From contig NC_089541.1 of assembly GCF_040115645.1 (NCBI RefSeq), positions 6,200,001 to 6,264,000 on the forward strand: a stretch of 64,000 nt of DNA, written 5' to 3'. The notes beneath the pieces were generated by a model. That model did no database searches. It saw nothing but the letters and a program-made list of their open reading frames with translations, and was not told the DNA's origin. The DNA comes from Euwallacea fornicatus. Taxonomy: Eukaryota; Arthropoda; Insecta; Coleoptera; Curculionidae. Of the stretch, positions 29,101-44,100 are shown one piece after another. Both the position numbers and the translations under genes were made by a program. Position 1 is the first letter of the stretch, and the number at the start of each line of letters is the position of its first letter.

Positions 29101-32100
29101 GAAACCAGACCGCGATATGTGCTTCGATGCAAAGATAGACCCCTTCAATATTCATGAAAATTTCCACGGATCATTAGAATAACAATAACATTTAGATAAA
29201 CTTCTCTGCGGCATCATTATGAGGCCTCCGGCGGGCTGATGACCAAATTATGGAAATTGGGGGACGTGCTACGAAGTCGAGTTTGGTGAAGAGTTACCTA
29301 GAAATTATGCAGATCGTCGGATTTCTTTAATGGCGAATTGCCTGATGAAAACACATTTGAACCAATGGGATAATACAGGGTGGTCCACTTTTTTCTAGTA
29401 GGACTTTAACAGTCGATAAAAAAGCTTATTTTAAGAAGAAAATTCCATATCAAAACATACCCATAAACGCATCGTTTTAAAGGTACTGGACGTTTGAAAA
29501 CTTAAAAATATTTTCTATTATTTTTTTATGATACTCCAATCTCTGGAGATATTTAAACCAAATTTGCTGTACACCATCACGTGTGCTGCCGTATTCAGAA
29601 ATGCTATCACAGCCCACGAGCTACCAGCGCCGGAGTTGTGAAGTTTTACCACCATAAAATCCAATAAATTACTAATAGCGTCCTGTATAAAATCAACTTT
29701 GTTAGATAAAGATCCGCTGAATTTGAGAATAATAGGTTGATTCCAACTTGGTGGTCCCACTCATTTTCATAAAAATACAAGGCACTGGTTGGACCACAGC
29801 TTTCCGGGAAGATCGATTGAACGAAGAGGGCCTGTGGCTTAGGCTCCACGTTCCCCCGACCTAACCCCGTTGGACTTTTTTGTTTGCGAATTAAAAAAAA
29901 ACAAATGTATGCAACTCCTGTGCAAACAAGTGAAAAACTTATTGACCGCATTAGAGATGCGTGCACTGAATGGCAAAATCATAATTTAATTGTTGCTCTA
30001 AGATCCATTAAACGTCACTGTGAATTATGTGTACAACAAAGTAGTTCGAGTTTTGAATACCTACTTTAAATTAAGTGAATTTTTGTAGCTGTTTTTCACT
30101 TTTAATTATGCAATAGGTATCGTCAACAAGAAAACCATTTATATGAGCAATGTTTTTAATTAAAACTATGTTCTATCTAATAAAAAAATACATATTTACT
30201 ACGCAACGGCACCAGATACGAAAAAATGTCAAGAGACGCTTTCTGTAGAGAATGAATTACTCATTCAGAAAAAAGTGAACTTTGATTTTAGACACGACCG
30301 TGTTAGTAATTTATTGAATTTCGTGGTACTAAAATCCCACAACTCCGGCACTGGTTGCTCATGGGCCGTGATATAATTACTGAATACGGCAGCATACAAT
30401 GTGATGCAGTACACCAAATTTGATTTAAATATCTCCAGAGGTTGGACTATTATAAAAAATAATCGAAAATGTTTTTAAGTTTTCAACGCCCAATATCTCG
30501 AAAACGAAAAGTTGATGAGCGTATGTCGACATGAAATTTTCTACTTAAAATGAATTTTTCTACCATCTGTTAAAATCCTGCTAGAAAAAAAGTGGACTAC
30601 CCTGTATATCTTAGATGATAATCATGAAAATTGCCTTGAAACACCGAACGGGAAAAGAGAAAATTGGGTTAAAGACCATTAAAAACAGGTACTTAAAATG
30701 TCCACTATACGAAAACTCGAACACATATTTTTTAATTCTATTTAAGTGCTTCGCCGTACATTCGTGTTGAAATTTGCAGAACACACGTCCGACGTTGGAG
30801 CAAAAATTGACTAAATTCAGACCAATAACCGATTTCTCTTCGTTCGTAACTTCATTTTGTACAAATTAAATTCCGGCTTTCCATTATAGTGGACGGATCG
30901 AGTTGATTTAATTTTTAACCGATTGGTCCTATCCAACTCAAATAGATTCAAATTACTACATTGTCGAGCAGCTGCTGCCAAATGTAACTTAATCTACTTA
31001 ATGGAGAACGAGGCGACACTGTTTTCGACATGAAGGAATTCTGTCAATTGAGTTATTCAATTTCGGGAACAACATTATTCAGGACGTGTTCCACTTTGCG
31101 TGATGTCATACCTCAGTATTTTATCCAAGAATCGACTGTTTACTTAAATGACGTTAAGCCCGATTTTTCATGTGCCTGGTAGATTTCCAAGAAGCCATTT
31201 CAATAAAAAAGGAGAAACTGACTGAATCTCTGCTCTGATTTCGTTGCATATATGGAAATCGTCTTGGTGGAAAAGTTAGCAGGAGTTTGAAAAACTGGGC
31301 CTTAAAATATTAATGTGCTGTCAACTTCTCGTACAAACTAATTTACTATTATGTTAAAGTAAACAGCACATTAATAATTTGAGCCTTAGTGATATAACTT
31401 GCCTCAGTGAGAAATCCTGAAAGATCGGTTCAATTCTGGGGATGCTTCTTGGGAAACATCCCCTGAACAATCTGTTTCAGCTTAATTCCTCTTGACTGCT
31501 GATTAATAAATTATTGTCCCTTATCCCATAATTCAATAGTTTTCCTAAGTCGTTTGGAAAATAAGTTCGTTACTAGGAAATTTTACTGTCGTTTTTACGG
31601 CTCGCGTTATCAATGTTTTCTATATTGTCACAAGGTTATAGATTGTTGATCGATAGGTATCCCTCACTCCGCTACTAAATTGCCTCCGAAGAAACGGTTA
31701 ATCAATCCATTGCGTATTCTTATAAAAAAACTAGAAACGATTTTTCCATAATTCATTTTGGTTCGATATCATACAGGTTCGTGCACATTTTTCAGTTAGA
31801 TATTAAAACTTAAGCTAAAATTTATGCAAGTTTCGCTAATGAGTCCGGGAACTCGGGCAAATTATTCAATAGAACAATTTTAATTCAGTCGTATAGTAAT
31901 AAATAAAACTCGTTTTTGATAAATGCTTGTTAGGGTTTTGACAATGTTTTTGCTACAGGGTACCTCCCATTGTTGCATATTTATAAAACAAACAGCATTT
32001 TCATAACGTCGGAAATTTACGATCAACACACGCATATTTGTTTAATTTAATTGAAATACCAAATGCACAAACGAGTGGAAAATAAAATGTTTAACTAACA

Positions 32101-35100
32101 AACAAGTTCTTAAACTCTTTAGAGAGAAATTTCTGAGGTATTCTTGGACAAAATAGTAAAGTCAACACAAACCGACAACTATTATAAGCCAGACACAAAC
32201 TAATTCATCTTTAAGTATTGTGAAACTGTATAACGAAAACATGCGGACGAAGTTGTGTAACTTGAAAAGCATTGCAGCCGAGACACATCCATGCTGAGGC
32301 ATCGCGAGCAACCCGGCAATTAAGTTAAATCATGGCACTTTCAATTACGTGGGGTTAAATTCGAAAGTTGCTAGCTTAAGTGGCCTATAACTTAAGAGGG
32401 AACTGCTACCAACATCTTAACGGCCGCCAAGACAGTCGCACTTAAGCGATCCTAACTAAGAATTTTATATGACGTAATTAAGCATGTTAACGCAGAACAG
32501 AGATTGAATGGGGTGTGGTTTTTGTTTGATTCTTTACGAGTCTCAGAGAGATTGCCATATACGACTTACAGGGTGGGTTTTTAAAAAATGTAGATGACAA
32601 TATCTTGATAATTATACCGGCAATGGAAAAATCCGAAAACGCATTTACCATAATATGGTGCTGAAAGATGATTGAGAGTATGATGAACTCACTACTTTCT
32701 ACCAAATGCACCCCAGCCACCCTAAATATATTTTTTTAATAGCTCGGACAGGGTTACGACACATCGTAGGAAAATATTTTAGTAAGGTTTTCAATACTAC
32801 CAAAGTTTCTGAAATTACGCCGTTAAGCATATGCCGATAATACCTAAAATGCAAGATCCATTAGTAAATCCACTTAGGTACCATTCAGAGAAACTTTGGT
32901 ACCATTGAAAAACTTATTTAAAACGGTTTCCGCACGATATGTACCAACCGCGTTCGTGCTATTTAGAAAACAATTACTTGGGTGGATGGGGTGCATTTAG
33001 TAGAAGGTGGGAAGTACATCATACCCTTAATCATCTTCCCGCATCATGTTACAATAAACGTATTTTTGGATTTTTTCATTTCTGACATAATTTTCAAAAT
33101 ATTGGCATTTCTATTTTTCTAAACCTCACCCTGTATATGATTAACGAATATACGAAAAGGCATTTTACCTACTATGTTTGAAAAATTTACCATTAGTTTA
33201 TAAAAATGTATGTAGTATCGGGTGTTTTTGATACTACTTTAGATATATGATGTTGGTTATATCTTTGTAATGAAATCACAGGTCAGAGAGAAGGTATACA
33301 AGTTTACGTTTATTAATACGGAATATACAGACTAATGAATGTAATTAGCGCGGACACGACGACTGCGTTACAATGACCGACCGTATCCCAAAAACAAGGG
33401 CAAGAAAAAGAGCCCTCCATGCCTTGTCTATCCTTAAGTACCAACACCCATGGTGATAGACCATGGGCGTACCTTGACCAGGCTGCCATCTGCACCATTT
33501 GCCGCATCAAACCGTGGCGTCTTAACCGGGAATTGGAACTGCAGCTGTGAAACCAACAAGGTTTATTGCGGGGATTTCCAACATCGACAAGACATGGCAT
33601 GGGAAATTCTCATGCTCTGGCCAATGCCTACCAGTGCCATGTCTCAAGGGGTATTTCTAACTTAAAAGTAATTCCTACTGTCTAATCCTTATCGAACTTA
33701 CCCTTAACGCATATTTACAAAATGACTAGACACGAAACTAAAGCGCAGGGTTAGTTACGTAACCCTACATGTATTTGCAGCTGTTTTAGTTGCGATATTC
33801 GTACATTACGTACATTTCCCACGGAAGACCTTCAGATTGAATTAACCTTACCTTCCCAGTAAATAAAGCGAAATTCTTCATATCCCTCCGTAATAATTCC
33901 GAGTTTTTAAAAGTTCAACCCCACATCATCAACTATAAGCAAATTACCTCACAAACTCCATTAAAAGTGGACTAATTAAGACGCAGCCCGCACTCCCAAC
34001 AATATTAGAGCCATTTAAAATATTATTACTCTTTTTTAATTTTCTTTGAGGTATTTACCCTCGTCGGCACATCGAGAAAGGAAGGTAAATTAGCTTTCTT
34101 CGGGAAACTTTGATGAAAGCTATTAGATGAAATCCCGTGCTCATATTTTACAAAAACGAGGATTTACCTTTGAAATTGAATTTTGTTACAGAATTTTGGG
34201 AGCACCAATTCAAGTGCCGGGTTCCTAACAGCCCCAGCACACCTTATAATAACTTCAAGGCTTGTTTAGGTAATGAAACACTTACAGAGGAGAATACCAG
34301 GTTTGAAGACCAACTGCAGTTTGTTTCTGACGCTGTCATGGCCTTTGCTTATGCAATAAGGTGAGTTGATTTTACTTTATCATCATCTCCAGTTCAACTA
34401 AAGCTTCGAACATACCCGTATCTTTTACACGACCACTACAAATAGACTTTTTCAATCTTTTAAAAATATTAACATTTTACCTACAAAAAGGGAGAAACTC
34501 GTACATTTGTCTCTTAGAGAGTCTTTTTGTCACAACATCGGAGTAAGAGGTAAAAGAGGCTCTCGTTAAGCTTGTCTAAGATCAAAACGCTTATATATTC
34601 CCGGTATTGTCCCATTAGGAACTTTTTTATGACAAGCTTTTAGGTTCTCTCCATAACACTCCAAATGAAGCACTTATTGACGTAATCTGTTGACATAGAC
34701 GGCAATTTTACTACCGCCTGCCTGGAAACAAGTTTCCAGCAGCATTGCGCGAAATAAATTTTATACAACAATTTTCGTTGAAGAGGAGCTTTCTCAATCA
34801 AGACCCTGCGAAATTAATTTTTGCACTGGAATTAAAACTCAAAATTATCAACTTTGAATTAAAATCAGGTTTCAGCTCTGATTGTAAAACTGCGACTGAA
34901 AAGAAATTTCTCTGGTCTTCGTACTGCAGTTTATAATTTTGTATCCGGTCCGCAATATTCAAACCACGGTAAAAGCGTCCCTTCAATCTTTTTCTCGGAT
35001 CCGATTTCTAGGGATTTAGAAACTTGAGCAATTTCGTCGTCTGTTTTATGTTACAGCGGACGTTTCGGTCCCTTAATGACGTAATTGCATCAGACAACTC

Positions 35101-38100
35101 AGAAACTGGATTACGGTCACGGACACGGATCATAGTTTCCTGTTTTCAGTGCTCTACGAGGAAACGAGGAATGTGAGGCGATGACGTTCAAAACGCACCA
35201 GATGTGGATGTTTTCCGTATGAAAGAGAAACCCAGAAAAGCTCTTCTTTGCAAACAGGAAAAGATAAAATCAGTGAATCGCCGGCTTAAAAACTATACAA
35301 CTGGCCTCGTTGGACAAATTGCTGTGGCTTTGTGTTGAGAACAAAAAATTAATGTCCTAATTCCATTATGAATTAAAGTTTCTCTGGAAAACGTACAAGC
35401 TCCGTCATATATGTGGAACATGGAAATAATTTTTCTATCAAAACAAGTTTCAAGTAAAAGTTACCAGATTAATTCGTTTTCGGTTTTGACGACCTTGACC
35501 TTTTTTTACAAGGAAAATTTCTAGAAAAAATTATTTTCCTTTTATTAGAAAAACGAAATTCAATTAAAAAAGCAAAATAGCAAATTACTGTTATAAGAAT
35601 GAATTCTTATCTAATGTTCAAAGCGCTTGTTCAAAATGACTTCCATCGTTATCCAAACACATTTTTATTCTTTGCATGAACGATTCTCTCACTTGAACAT
35701 ACGTATTTTGCCTGATCGATTGCATTATACCAACGATATGAGTCATCTACGTTATTTAGCTGCTCTTTATAAATTTTATCTTTTAAATGGCTTTAAAAGA
35801 AAAAGTCGCAGGAATTTAAATCAGGTTACCGAGCTTGCTACTCTATTTCACCAACGAAAAAATTGGTACTGCTTTTCTTTAAACTAAAAGTTGGAATTCC
35901 CGGAATGCTATTGGCTTGGTATTTAAAACATACTCAGAAAATTTTTGTTATTTGGCTTTTCTGATTGAATTTATTTTTTTCAATAAAATAAGAAAAATAA
36001 TTTTTTCTCAAAATATTTCTTTTCTAGTTCTTATAAAATTTTGAATATCTGTATGCTCAAATGAGTGTATATTCCATAAAACAAGTCGTAAGTACAGAAT
36101 TGCATTTAAAAAACAAAAGTTGGACTTCGCTGGACTGTTATGAAACAAGAAAAAAAAATTAAAAATCATCAAAAAATGACAACAAATTAACTTTGCAAGT
36201 CTTATTTTAAATATTTTTAATAGAAAAGTGATTCATTATATGATTTAAAATTTTCGATTTACTAAAAACAACATATTATGCATAAATGGTATTATAAACG
36301 GCTCAATCTTTAATCTTCAGTTTCGTTCCATCCTTCATCTATTTTTTTCTTTTTACCTGTCTTTGGACTTTTCGTTGATTATCTTTCTGGCTCGCACTTC
36401 CCCGTGTTTTTTTAGTCGCTCTGTTCTTTACTATTTTTCCTTCTCGATACTTTTTATATCTTCGAATTTCATAAATTTTTCGATTAGTTCTACACTTATT
36501 CAGTATAACTCTTATTTGCAACTTTAACAATTCTGACAGAAAAACTATATTTTAAATGTTTTCATTTAACTAAACCCGTTCGCTTGTCCTTGCAAACAAA
36601 AAGGAATAACCACAGACATTATGAAACCATCGAAAAAGTTCCGGAACCGTAGCTACTTTCGTTATTGCGAATTTTATACAAGTTGGCAATGTTCACTGCC
36701 ATTTCTTGCAGCTCCTGGAAAGATGTAAAATATTTTATGAAATCAGCTGCGAAATTTGCTGACAAATAACGAAATTGATAGCTCCGAGGTGGATTATTTA
36801 CCAACAGCGAAAGAATGGGATTTCTTTTCACCTAATTAAAATCTATTCATAAAACAAGAAAAATGAATGTAAAATATATTGCGTGCCATAGAAAAGAAAC
36901 CTTGTAAAAATGGTTTTATTTAAATAATTTTTGGTATTCATGTTTCTTACATTTAAAAAAATACTGCATTAAAAAACTGGACAAATTTAATTGTTAAAAA
37001 CCAAGAAAAAATTAAAATTTGTCGGTCTTCCGTAGTGTCTTATACATTCCTGTACACGTCTAAGCATGTTTCTAATTAGGTGATTGATGTCTGCTCGAGG
37101 GATCCCATTCCGGGCTAACTGGACAGCATGACATAGCGCCGCTAGGGTTTGTGGGGGCAGAGGTAAATTATGCAAACTTCTATCTACAATATCCCATATA
37201 TGTTCAATCGGTGAGAGATCTGGAGGTCGAGGTGGTCAAGATGGCAAATTGATTGCATTTTGTTGAAAGAAGTCTATAGTCACCCTAGCCATATGTGATC
37301 ATGCATTGTCTTGTTGGAAAACTTAATTAACAAGAGTTTCCGGATAAGGCACGAAATAAGATTCCGAGAATTCTAAAATTTATCGTTGGACTATTATACT
37401 GCCTCTAATGAAAAGTAAAGGTGACCTGCTTTCATATGCAATAGCACCTCAAACCATTACCCCAACAATCTGATGGTCACGTTTCTGTACTGTAAACTGA
37501 GTATCCCGTCTTTCACCCTGTCTTCTTCTTACTCTTCTCCGACCATCATGCAAACCCAAACATAATCTGGATTCGTGCCTGAACACGATGTTATCCCATT
37601 CTAGATTCCAATATATCCGTTCTTTGCACTACTACAGTCGGTTTTAACGCTGATTTAGGGTGAGATGTAACACAAGATGGGGATGGTAGGAAATCAGTCC
37701 AGAACTTATTATCCGGCGATAAAGGATTCGAATCCCAGTGGGCTTTCCATACTCAGCAAACCACTGATCCGCCAGCGTTCACGATGAGACGAACCTGTCT
37801 CTTTGAACCATAATTCGAAGATGGCGATCTTGGCGTCCTGTAGTTTTTCAAAATAGTCCAGTATCTCTTCTTCTGTCTGTTTGCTCTTCTTGAAACCATG
37901 CCTGACAACATCTCACTATATTGTTTACACTAGAGTTCAATCTAGTAGCGATATTCCTAAATGATCTACCAACCTCTCGTAAGCCCACAAATTTGACCTC
38001 TCTCAAACTCGCTCATTTGATGAAAATTTTGCTTCATTCTGCTTCTAGGTATATTTGATTAATCTAAAAGCACCTTCTACACCCATAAATGATATTTTGC

Positions 38101-41100
38101 AATCATATTGTTGATATTTTATTGCATTTTTAATAGTAAAAAAAAATTAATATTCCTGATAACTATATAAATTAATAAATATGGCTGAAAATTTAATCGT
38201 TTTTTGTGTTCTCATATACCAAAATGCATACCAAAAATGATTTAATTAAAACCATTTTTAGGGGGTGTTCTCTTTTTTATGCCATGCAGTATATATATAC
38301 ACATAAAGTGATTGAATTTTGATAAATGTAAAATTAGATTTCTATTAATTTCAAATTTGGCTCTTGATACTCAATATAAAAGACCTCTATATAACGTACA
38401 TTCTTATGTTTTTGTTTGTAGATAGTTCATATTCTCATTTTGCTTCGTAATCTAAACTTACTGCGATAGAATATAGAATACAGCAACCAGCTATAAAGTC
38501 GCGGACAATAAAATTGATATCTTCGAAGTGGCTTATTTGCCAAAATAAAAACTGGAAACATGGAAGTGGAATAAAATAATTTTGTTTACGAGACTTAATT
38601 TCCTCCCTGTATTACGAACAACTTTTGAAAAGTTCCCCGTGTCTCTTTCGTAAGAAAACATTTTTGCTAATAACACAGCTTTAGGGAACAAGTCGATAGA
38701 GCTGCGTCTCTTATTTACTCATATAAAAATATTAAATTACTTGTTTATTGTGGGACAACACGTAAATATTTGAACACCATTTACAAAAACGTTTTCTTTT
38801 TTTCAAGCTGTCTTTCTAGGTCGCAAAATATCGTTTTTGATAAAGCTCTAAAAGTGTGAAAAAGGCTCAGTATTTTCCACTTTGCACGATATTTTACTCA
38901 AAAATCCTCAGTTTCTTCATACCGGCACTGGACATCCACGAAAACGACCATAAATATATCGGTTCTTTGCCGGATCATTCAGGATAGACTGAGATTTACG
39001 GAAAACTTATTGATATAGCGAAAGCAATAATTTTTCTAAGGGTTCGCGTGTTAAACGGAATTTGTCTGATTCGCCAGAAACGAGAGAAGACAGAAAGCTT
39101 TTACGATAAAGGAGAATAAATACAGAAATAATTTTTTTTCCACCAGAGAATTGTGAATTTCCAGCTTCAGTTCCTCTCTAACTTTTTCAGAGATCTCCAC
39201 GCACACGTCTGCAGAAAACCGGGTCTATGTGAAGCGATGAAACCTACCAAAGGAAGTGAGTTATTGAAGTACCTGCACAATGTTAGTTTCACGGGTAAGT
39301 AATCTTTTCAACATGACTTAAAAGAGATCAAAGTTTAAATGTACCATTTGAGGGCGTTATAATAGATTTCCTTGGAACACGGTTGTCATCCCTTTTTTTT
39401 TTTAATCTTCTCCCTTATTTTTGCCCCATTAAGCAAAGGTCAAACTTTCCCCCTAAATTCTACTTAACAAAACTGCTGATCTGGGTTAATCTACACTTAA
39501 AAAAAAGGAAATTCTAAATGGATTTTCAGCACTTTTGTGTAAAAATTGAAAATTGTTATTGTTGGATATGGTTTTGATGGGAAAAGTTAATCGATAAATT
39601 TGTGACACTCGATTAAATTCTGTTTTGAGCCAAAAGACGCAAAATTGCACCGCTGAAACCTTTCACAGATGATGCAATTTTGCGTCTTTTGGGATGACAG
39701 GAAGTTTAATAAAACGTTACAGATTTATCGTCGAAAATGTTTGTTTTAAAAGTTCATCAAAGAATTTATTTATTTATGTTTTAATCATACAGTAAATTCA
39801 TACGTTAGTATAAAAATTCCTGAATTCTGCTAACAACGACAGGATAAAAAAGCCAAACATAATTATTTTTAATGGCGAGGCAAGGAAGAGGTCAAAAACC
39901 ATAATTAAATTGGTGGCGCAATAAAGATAGAAATATTAAACCCAGAAGGATAAAATAAGCCAAAACGATCTAAAAGGATAACGGACAGAGCACTTAATGA
40001 TGGAAAATAAGAATTCATGGTGGCGTTAGTTCCTCCTGATTTCGTCATTATGGACTTGTAGAAAATTTTACCAAAATGGAGTACAAACTTACAAAACGCA
40101 ATGCTGGGTGCAATACTCCTCGATCATTGATTCTATACTTAACCAAACTTCTTGTACAAGCGTGGATAAGTAAAGTCATTGAAACAAGGCTACTAAATGT
40201 AAACAGAACTTGAAAATAGACATTAAAGAGAAAAAAACTTAGGAAAATATGAGATACCGCCAATGTTAGATCTCTACAAAATTAAGAGCTTCTTCTACAG
40301 CATGTCCCAAAAATGGTATCAGAAAATTATTTGGGTCAATAGATTAAGATTTGGTTCAAAAATTATTTGAAAAAATTCTTTCGGTTAGATGCTATTTTCG
40401 ATCAAAAATTTCATTAAGACCCATTGTGCATTTATTCATTACTACATGAATTGTTTTCATGTAACATTCATGTTTATTCGCAATGGTAAGTTAGTAGCTA
40501 TCTTCGTACAAATATGGCCAGAACTTTTCACTAGGTGGCTGCATCGTATTGGTTTTTTTTTCAGATAATACATTAACCCTTTCTCGAATTTTTCTATCTC
40601 TTGGTAATTTCTCGTACCGTTAACGTTTCACACCGAAAAAACTTATTTTCTTTTCTAATACAGAACACCAATTTGTCATCCCTTCGATAAATATTATGGA
40701 TACTTGTCGATATGAACGTTGATGCCTCTTGTGGAAAATATAATAAAAATGTATCAAAAATTTTTTAAGTGTCAATTGAGATAGATAAGGGCGTTTTCTA
40801 GTCAAGAAATGGCCGATCTTAAAATTATGGGTTTTTGTGAAGATAATTTGACAGATGTTTGGTTTTATTTGTATGGCCGGCTAAGTCTCCTGATCTGTAG
40901 CGAAGACTGAACTCTTCATAAAAACAATAATCATAATAATAACAAAAAGTAATTTAAATGAACGATGAGTAACGATAAATTTTTAAAATTTTGAAATTAA
41001 AAAAATGTATAATATACAGGGTTATTGACGCTATGCGACACGCAATATTATGGAAAAAATACGAGTCTTTCAAAAAGGTTTACTTTTGGAATATATAAGA

Positions 41101-44100
41101 GCCTATTATGGTTACTTTTTAAAATTATTTTCATATTATACAAGACATCCCAAAATCCCTAAAAGTATCAAAGTTGTGTTTTTTATGGAACCCCCTATAT
41201 GTTATTGCTTTTTTTAATTTTCAGATCAAAATAAGTGTCAGTCTTAACAAGGTTTATAATACCTAAAAGTTCAGGTTTTTTAAATAATTTTAATTTGATC
41301 AAAATCTAACCTAATTTTCATGTTTTAAATACTTAAGAAGTATTTAAGGTATTTAAACATAATTTACAGTGAGGTGTAACGGTAGATCATATTTTGTATA
41401 TCACTCATAAAAATCTTGCCATCTTACACAGGGGGGCCCAAAAATTAAAACTAACCAAATAAGAGCTTTAAAAGAGTATAGCTTAATTAATTAAATACAA
41501 CGCAATATTTTGTTACTTTTTAGGAAATGTAATTTTTAGTTACCTAATTAATGGTGGAATGGTTAGGAAATTCATAACTAAGTTTTCGCCTTTTTACAGA
41601 CTGCACTAAATAATTATTCTTGGCACCATTTAGTGTTTCTTAATTAAAAGTTCTAAATCACATATCAAATATGACATAAAACAGGAGCGAATTCAAGGAT
41701 GATCCATTTTCAGGCGTTTAGAAATTCTTTTTTTTTAATTACTGCTAACTCTGGAGAAAATTTGCGGGGTGATAGTTTCAAACTCGTCTTTCATGTCAAT
41801 TTTCATATTATATAGAATTGTCGGACGCATATTGTAGACAATTCTTTTTGTGTATCCCCACATAAAGCAATCTAACGGAGTTATCTCCGGACATCCGGGA
41901 GGCCAATTTAGAAATCCATTTCTCTCAATCCACCTGTTCTAAAAATCCACATTTAAAAACTGCAGAACCTCGCGATAATAATGAGGCGAAGCGCCATCTA
42001 ATTGAAGCGACATGGTTGTTTTAATAATAAAAGAGATTTCTTTTAATAACAATGGAAGTTGGTGTAAAAAGTAATTTAAAAACATCATGCCATATAAAAA
42101 TCCTTCAAAAAGCCACAGTCCAATTAAATATGAGCCGACTATTCCCCTACACACAGTATTCATGTAGATTCAAATCACAACAGTAACGAAAAAAATTTGT
42201 GTCTATTCATATTTGAGCATTGTTATGAATAGTACATTCATTACTGAGTAGCACTTCGTCAAAAAGTTTTATTTCCTCTCACTTTATCTAATGTATAAAA
42301 GATGATCTCGAGGGCTTTATAGTGGACCTAGTTTAAGAGGTGAAAATAACTGCTCAAATTGAAAACATTTAGGTAAAGTTCCAACCGAAATTGGCTCAGT
42401 AACAACCCAATTACATTCCTATCCTAAAACTTAGTTTAAACTTGATGTCTTTAACCGTGAAATTGACCAAATGAATGATACATCCGTTTGAGAGGGTTAG
42501 GCACACAAAATGGCCAGCTTCACAAAGTTTTACCCGTTCCAAGAACTAAATTAAATTCCCTTTTTTAAAGTTTCGTTTTTGATGTCGTTCTTCGCATGTA
42601 CTTTCAAGGCGAAAGTTGGAAACCGGAGTTCAGAAATCTCAAAGACCCGCACGTTCGTGCAATTTGAACATCTCGCATAATGTTCCTGTCGATTAATAGA
42701 GCAAAAGCCGATACAAATCCAATCTAATGCAATTTCGTCCTAAATCGAAATGCCGAGAAATTGTATTTCCTAGATTTGCATAGAAAACCAAAAAGTTGAA
42801 TGCATAAAATGAAATTTTACACTCTGGCACACTGAGTTTAATTTAGAAAATTGCCAGATCCATCGATTTCCCGTCTGATCCTCGTAGAACTCAAATTTAA
42901 TATTTGTCATTATTTAAAACGTTTTGCGCTGCAAAAGGCGTCCTATGAAAGATAATTTATCAAATTTTTATTTATGCTTATTACACGCGTTTGAAGCAGA
43001 GCAGAACTTTGAAATTCCCAACGTGATAGGAGAAGTTTTTACTTTTTATCAGTCAGAAATGCATCCAACATTTTCAAAGTGAGTCAAGAAAACGCTATAA
43101 AAGCATAACGGTACGGTTTAATAACAAAAATGGAAGGACGTAAAAATCCGTGTTACTTTGTTGGTTTCTCGTCGGTATAATAAAAAATAATGTATACCAC
43201 AATCTTCTAAAGGAAGATATTTAATAAATAATGAATTAAGTTGTTCATTTAGCCTTGTTAAGGATCGTAACAGATGTGACTATAATTACACCAGAAACGG
43301 GGCATTAGTTTGAGTTTTAAATATATAATTAAAAGATTATGAGATAATAATAAAATAATATAAAAATAAATAAAATGCTTTCAAAAATATATTTTCTATT
43401 ATTCGTACGTTGGACTTGTCTTTTTGAGCGATGCAGAATAAAACGGTTTCCGCTGAGCATCGTATTTTCAACATGTTGCACGTGCTTTCAAGAACTTCTG
43501 ATACAGTTAAAAATGTTATTAAAATTTTCAAAGTTTAAGTAGTTTTCGTTAAGCTTCTGGTACTTTATGAACTTTATTTTTTCAAGAAATCAACATAAAA
43601 CGTCACTTAAACGTATTCCTTTAATGCATAATACATGATCGGAAACTGTATCCTATTTACTCGATATATCCCGTAATAGGATATTTTATACATTCTGCCT
43701 GAGAAAGGATATGAAAACATAACTTTGTTAGACGAGCTTTCTCATTTTATTGACAGCTTTATAACTGGAAACTTCCTTGGACAAAGTTGTTTTGATGGGA
43801 TGATCTGTCGCAATTGATGTTCTATTTTAACACTCAAAAATATTTAATGTTTTATTTACTATCGATCTCCTTGTAACTCGCAGACGGGAAGATTTTGTTA
43901 TTTTTCACAGCCTACAAAGGAAGAACAAAAGTACGAAAATTAATTTACGAACGTTCCTTTCGTTTCTTATATGTTTCAATAAAGAAGTCACAATGATTTG
44001 ACGTTATTAAGTTGCTATTCCTTACGTATAGGAAGGTTTTAGGGACCCGTCCCTGTGTATATCACTTCTAAAGGCCACTAAAATCGAAGTATAGTTTTAC

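Larger units (their letters stand above)
26902..34191 (+). other. 7.3-kb mGluR intron
   Basis: Between exons d and e. Holds the 1.2-kb element 29376-30604, the hairpin 31298-31386, the MITE 32569-33133 and the LTR 33211-33769. Segments 26985-27180 and 28900-29330 are richer in G+C than the rest, with no recognisable coding. Confidence 0.75.

Noticed and set aside
33313..33600. 95-codon - strand open frame (and its twin near 224-472)
   Set aside because: Lies within the solo LTR copies; LTRs are not coding, and the two copies differ by indels.
35600..35900. Possible transposon N-terminal region
   Set aside because: Resembles such sequences only vaguely, without ends or catalytic motifs; too weak to list.
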